Source: Lachnospiraceae bacterium
GTDB lineage: Bacteria; Bacillota; Clostridia; Lachnospirales; Lachnospiraceae
Assembly: GCA_015258065.1 (NCBI GenBank)
Contig: JABZIZ010000037.1
Location: 1 to 5,949 of the forward strand
Direction: 5' to 3'
DNA: 5,949 nt
The notes beneath the pieces were generated by a model that was given only the letters and a program-made list of their open reading frames with translations, did not search any database and was not told the DNA's origin. Below, piece by piece: positions 5,530 to 5,949 of this stretch (position 1 is the first letter of the stretch; the number at the start of each line of letters is the position of its first letter). The position numbers and the translations under genes were made by a program.

Positions 5530-5949
5530 ATGGCAGATCAGAAACGAGATTATTATGAGGTGCTCGGGGTTGGTAAGAGTGCCACAGATGATGAAATCAA
5601 AAAAGCGTACCGGGTTCTTGCAAAAAAATATCATCCGGACATGAATCCGGGAGATGCTTCTGCAGCCGATAAATTCAAAGAGGCTTCGGAAGCTTATGCA
5701 GTCTTAAGCGATCCGGAAAAGCGCAGACAGTATGATCAGTTCGGCCATGCCGCATTCGAAAACGGCGGCGGAGGATATGGTGGTGGCTTTGACTTCAGCG
5801 GCACGGATTTTTCGGATATTTTCGGCGATATTTTTGGAGATTTCTTCGGAGGCGGTCGCGCGAGAAGCGGTCGCGGAGGGCAGGCGAGGGGAGCCAATCT
5901 CCGCACCAGTGTCCGGATTACCTTCATGGAGTCGATTACTGGCTGTGAG
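5530..5949 (+). CDS. dnaJ: Chaperone protein DnaJ, N-terminal part (runs off the window)
   Basis: DnaJ (Hsp40) delivers unfolded protein to DnaK and stimulates its ATPase. Only the first 140 codons are present, and the frame is open at the window end. The J-domain spans about residues 7-71 with the essential HPD motif at 35-37 and KFKEASEAYAVLSDPEKR at 48-65. A Gly/Phe-rich linker follows (about 79-117, with repeated F-G-D and D-I-F-G units). The start of the C-terminal substrate-binding domain is SVRITFMESITGCE (127-140), where the zinc-finger CxxCxGxG repeats would come next. An in-frame TAG at 5509 leaves ATG 5530 as the only plausible start. The Shine-Dalgarno is weak: AAAGG at 5512-5516, 13 bases away, just past the intergenic hairpin. 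It is probably cotranscribed with dnaK. Confidence 0.97.
   Translation, partial: MADQKRDYYEVLGVGKSATDDEIKKAYRVLAKKYHPDMNPGDASAADKFKEASEAYAVLSDPEKRRQYDQFGHAAFENGGGGYGGGFDFSGTDFSDIFGDIFGDFFGGGRARSGRGGQARGANLRTSVRITFMESITGCE

Noticed and set aside
4642..5634. 330-aa and other long minus-strand frames (for example 3844-4383, 4047-4628, 4800-5330) opposite dnaK
   Set aside because: These are shadows of the strongly biased dnaK codons. They overlap each other, cross the dnaK-dnaJ gap, and have no binding sites or recognisable motifs.

Overview
The window is a piece of a Clostridia (Firmicutes) chromosome, probably from a Lachnospiraceae-like organism. The evidence is the gene order hrcA-grpE-dnaK-dnaJ behind a CIRCE operator, a DnaK that lacks the segment of roughly two dozen residues found near residue 80 of proteobacterial DnaK, purine-rich coding strands, and strong Shine-Dalgarno sequences paired with TTG/GTG/ATG starts. 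Base composition looks moderate, near half G+C. The genus cannot be settled from this sequence. All genes read on the + strand.

Layout. Positions 1-75 are the extreme 3' end of a group II intron: domain V, domain VI with a bulged branch-point A, and a 3' end in AT. The rest of the intron, including any reverse transcriptase, lies upstream. Positions 76-193 are a short 3' exon/leader with small direct repeats. It leads into nagA (194-1426, TTG start), an N-acetylglucosamine-6-phosphate deacetylase with an enlarged loop after the catalytic Asp. Positions 1427-1684 hold degenerate direct repeats, an imperfect GC-rich hairpin, an inverted repeat, a sigma-A type promoter (TTGACA-17-TAAATT) and a perfect CIRCE operator. 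Then come hrcA (1685-2725), grpE (about 2754-3473), dnaK (3586-5463) and the first 140 codons of dnaJ (5530 to the window end).

How the genes work together. HrcA is the repressor that binds CIRCE and so controls its own operon. GrpE, DnaK and DnaJ form the Hsp70 chaperone cycle: DnaJ delivers substrate and stimulates ATP hydrolysis, and GrpE exchanges nucleotide. The grpE-dnaK and dnaK-dnaJ gaps both contain clear stem-loops without a following U-tract. These are candidates for mRNA processing, stability or attenuation elements that set unequal protein levels from one transcript. nagA belongs to amino-sugar catabolism and appears to be an independent neighbour upstream.

I found no undescribed gene system. 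The points most worth checking are the intercistronic RNA structures, the intron end abutting nagA, and the NagA insertion.
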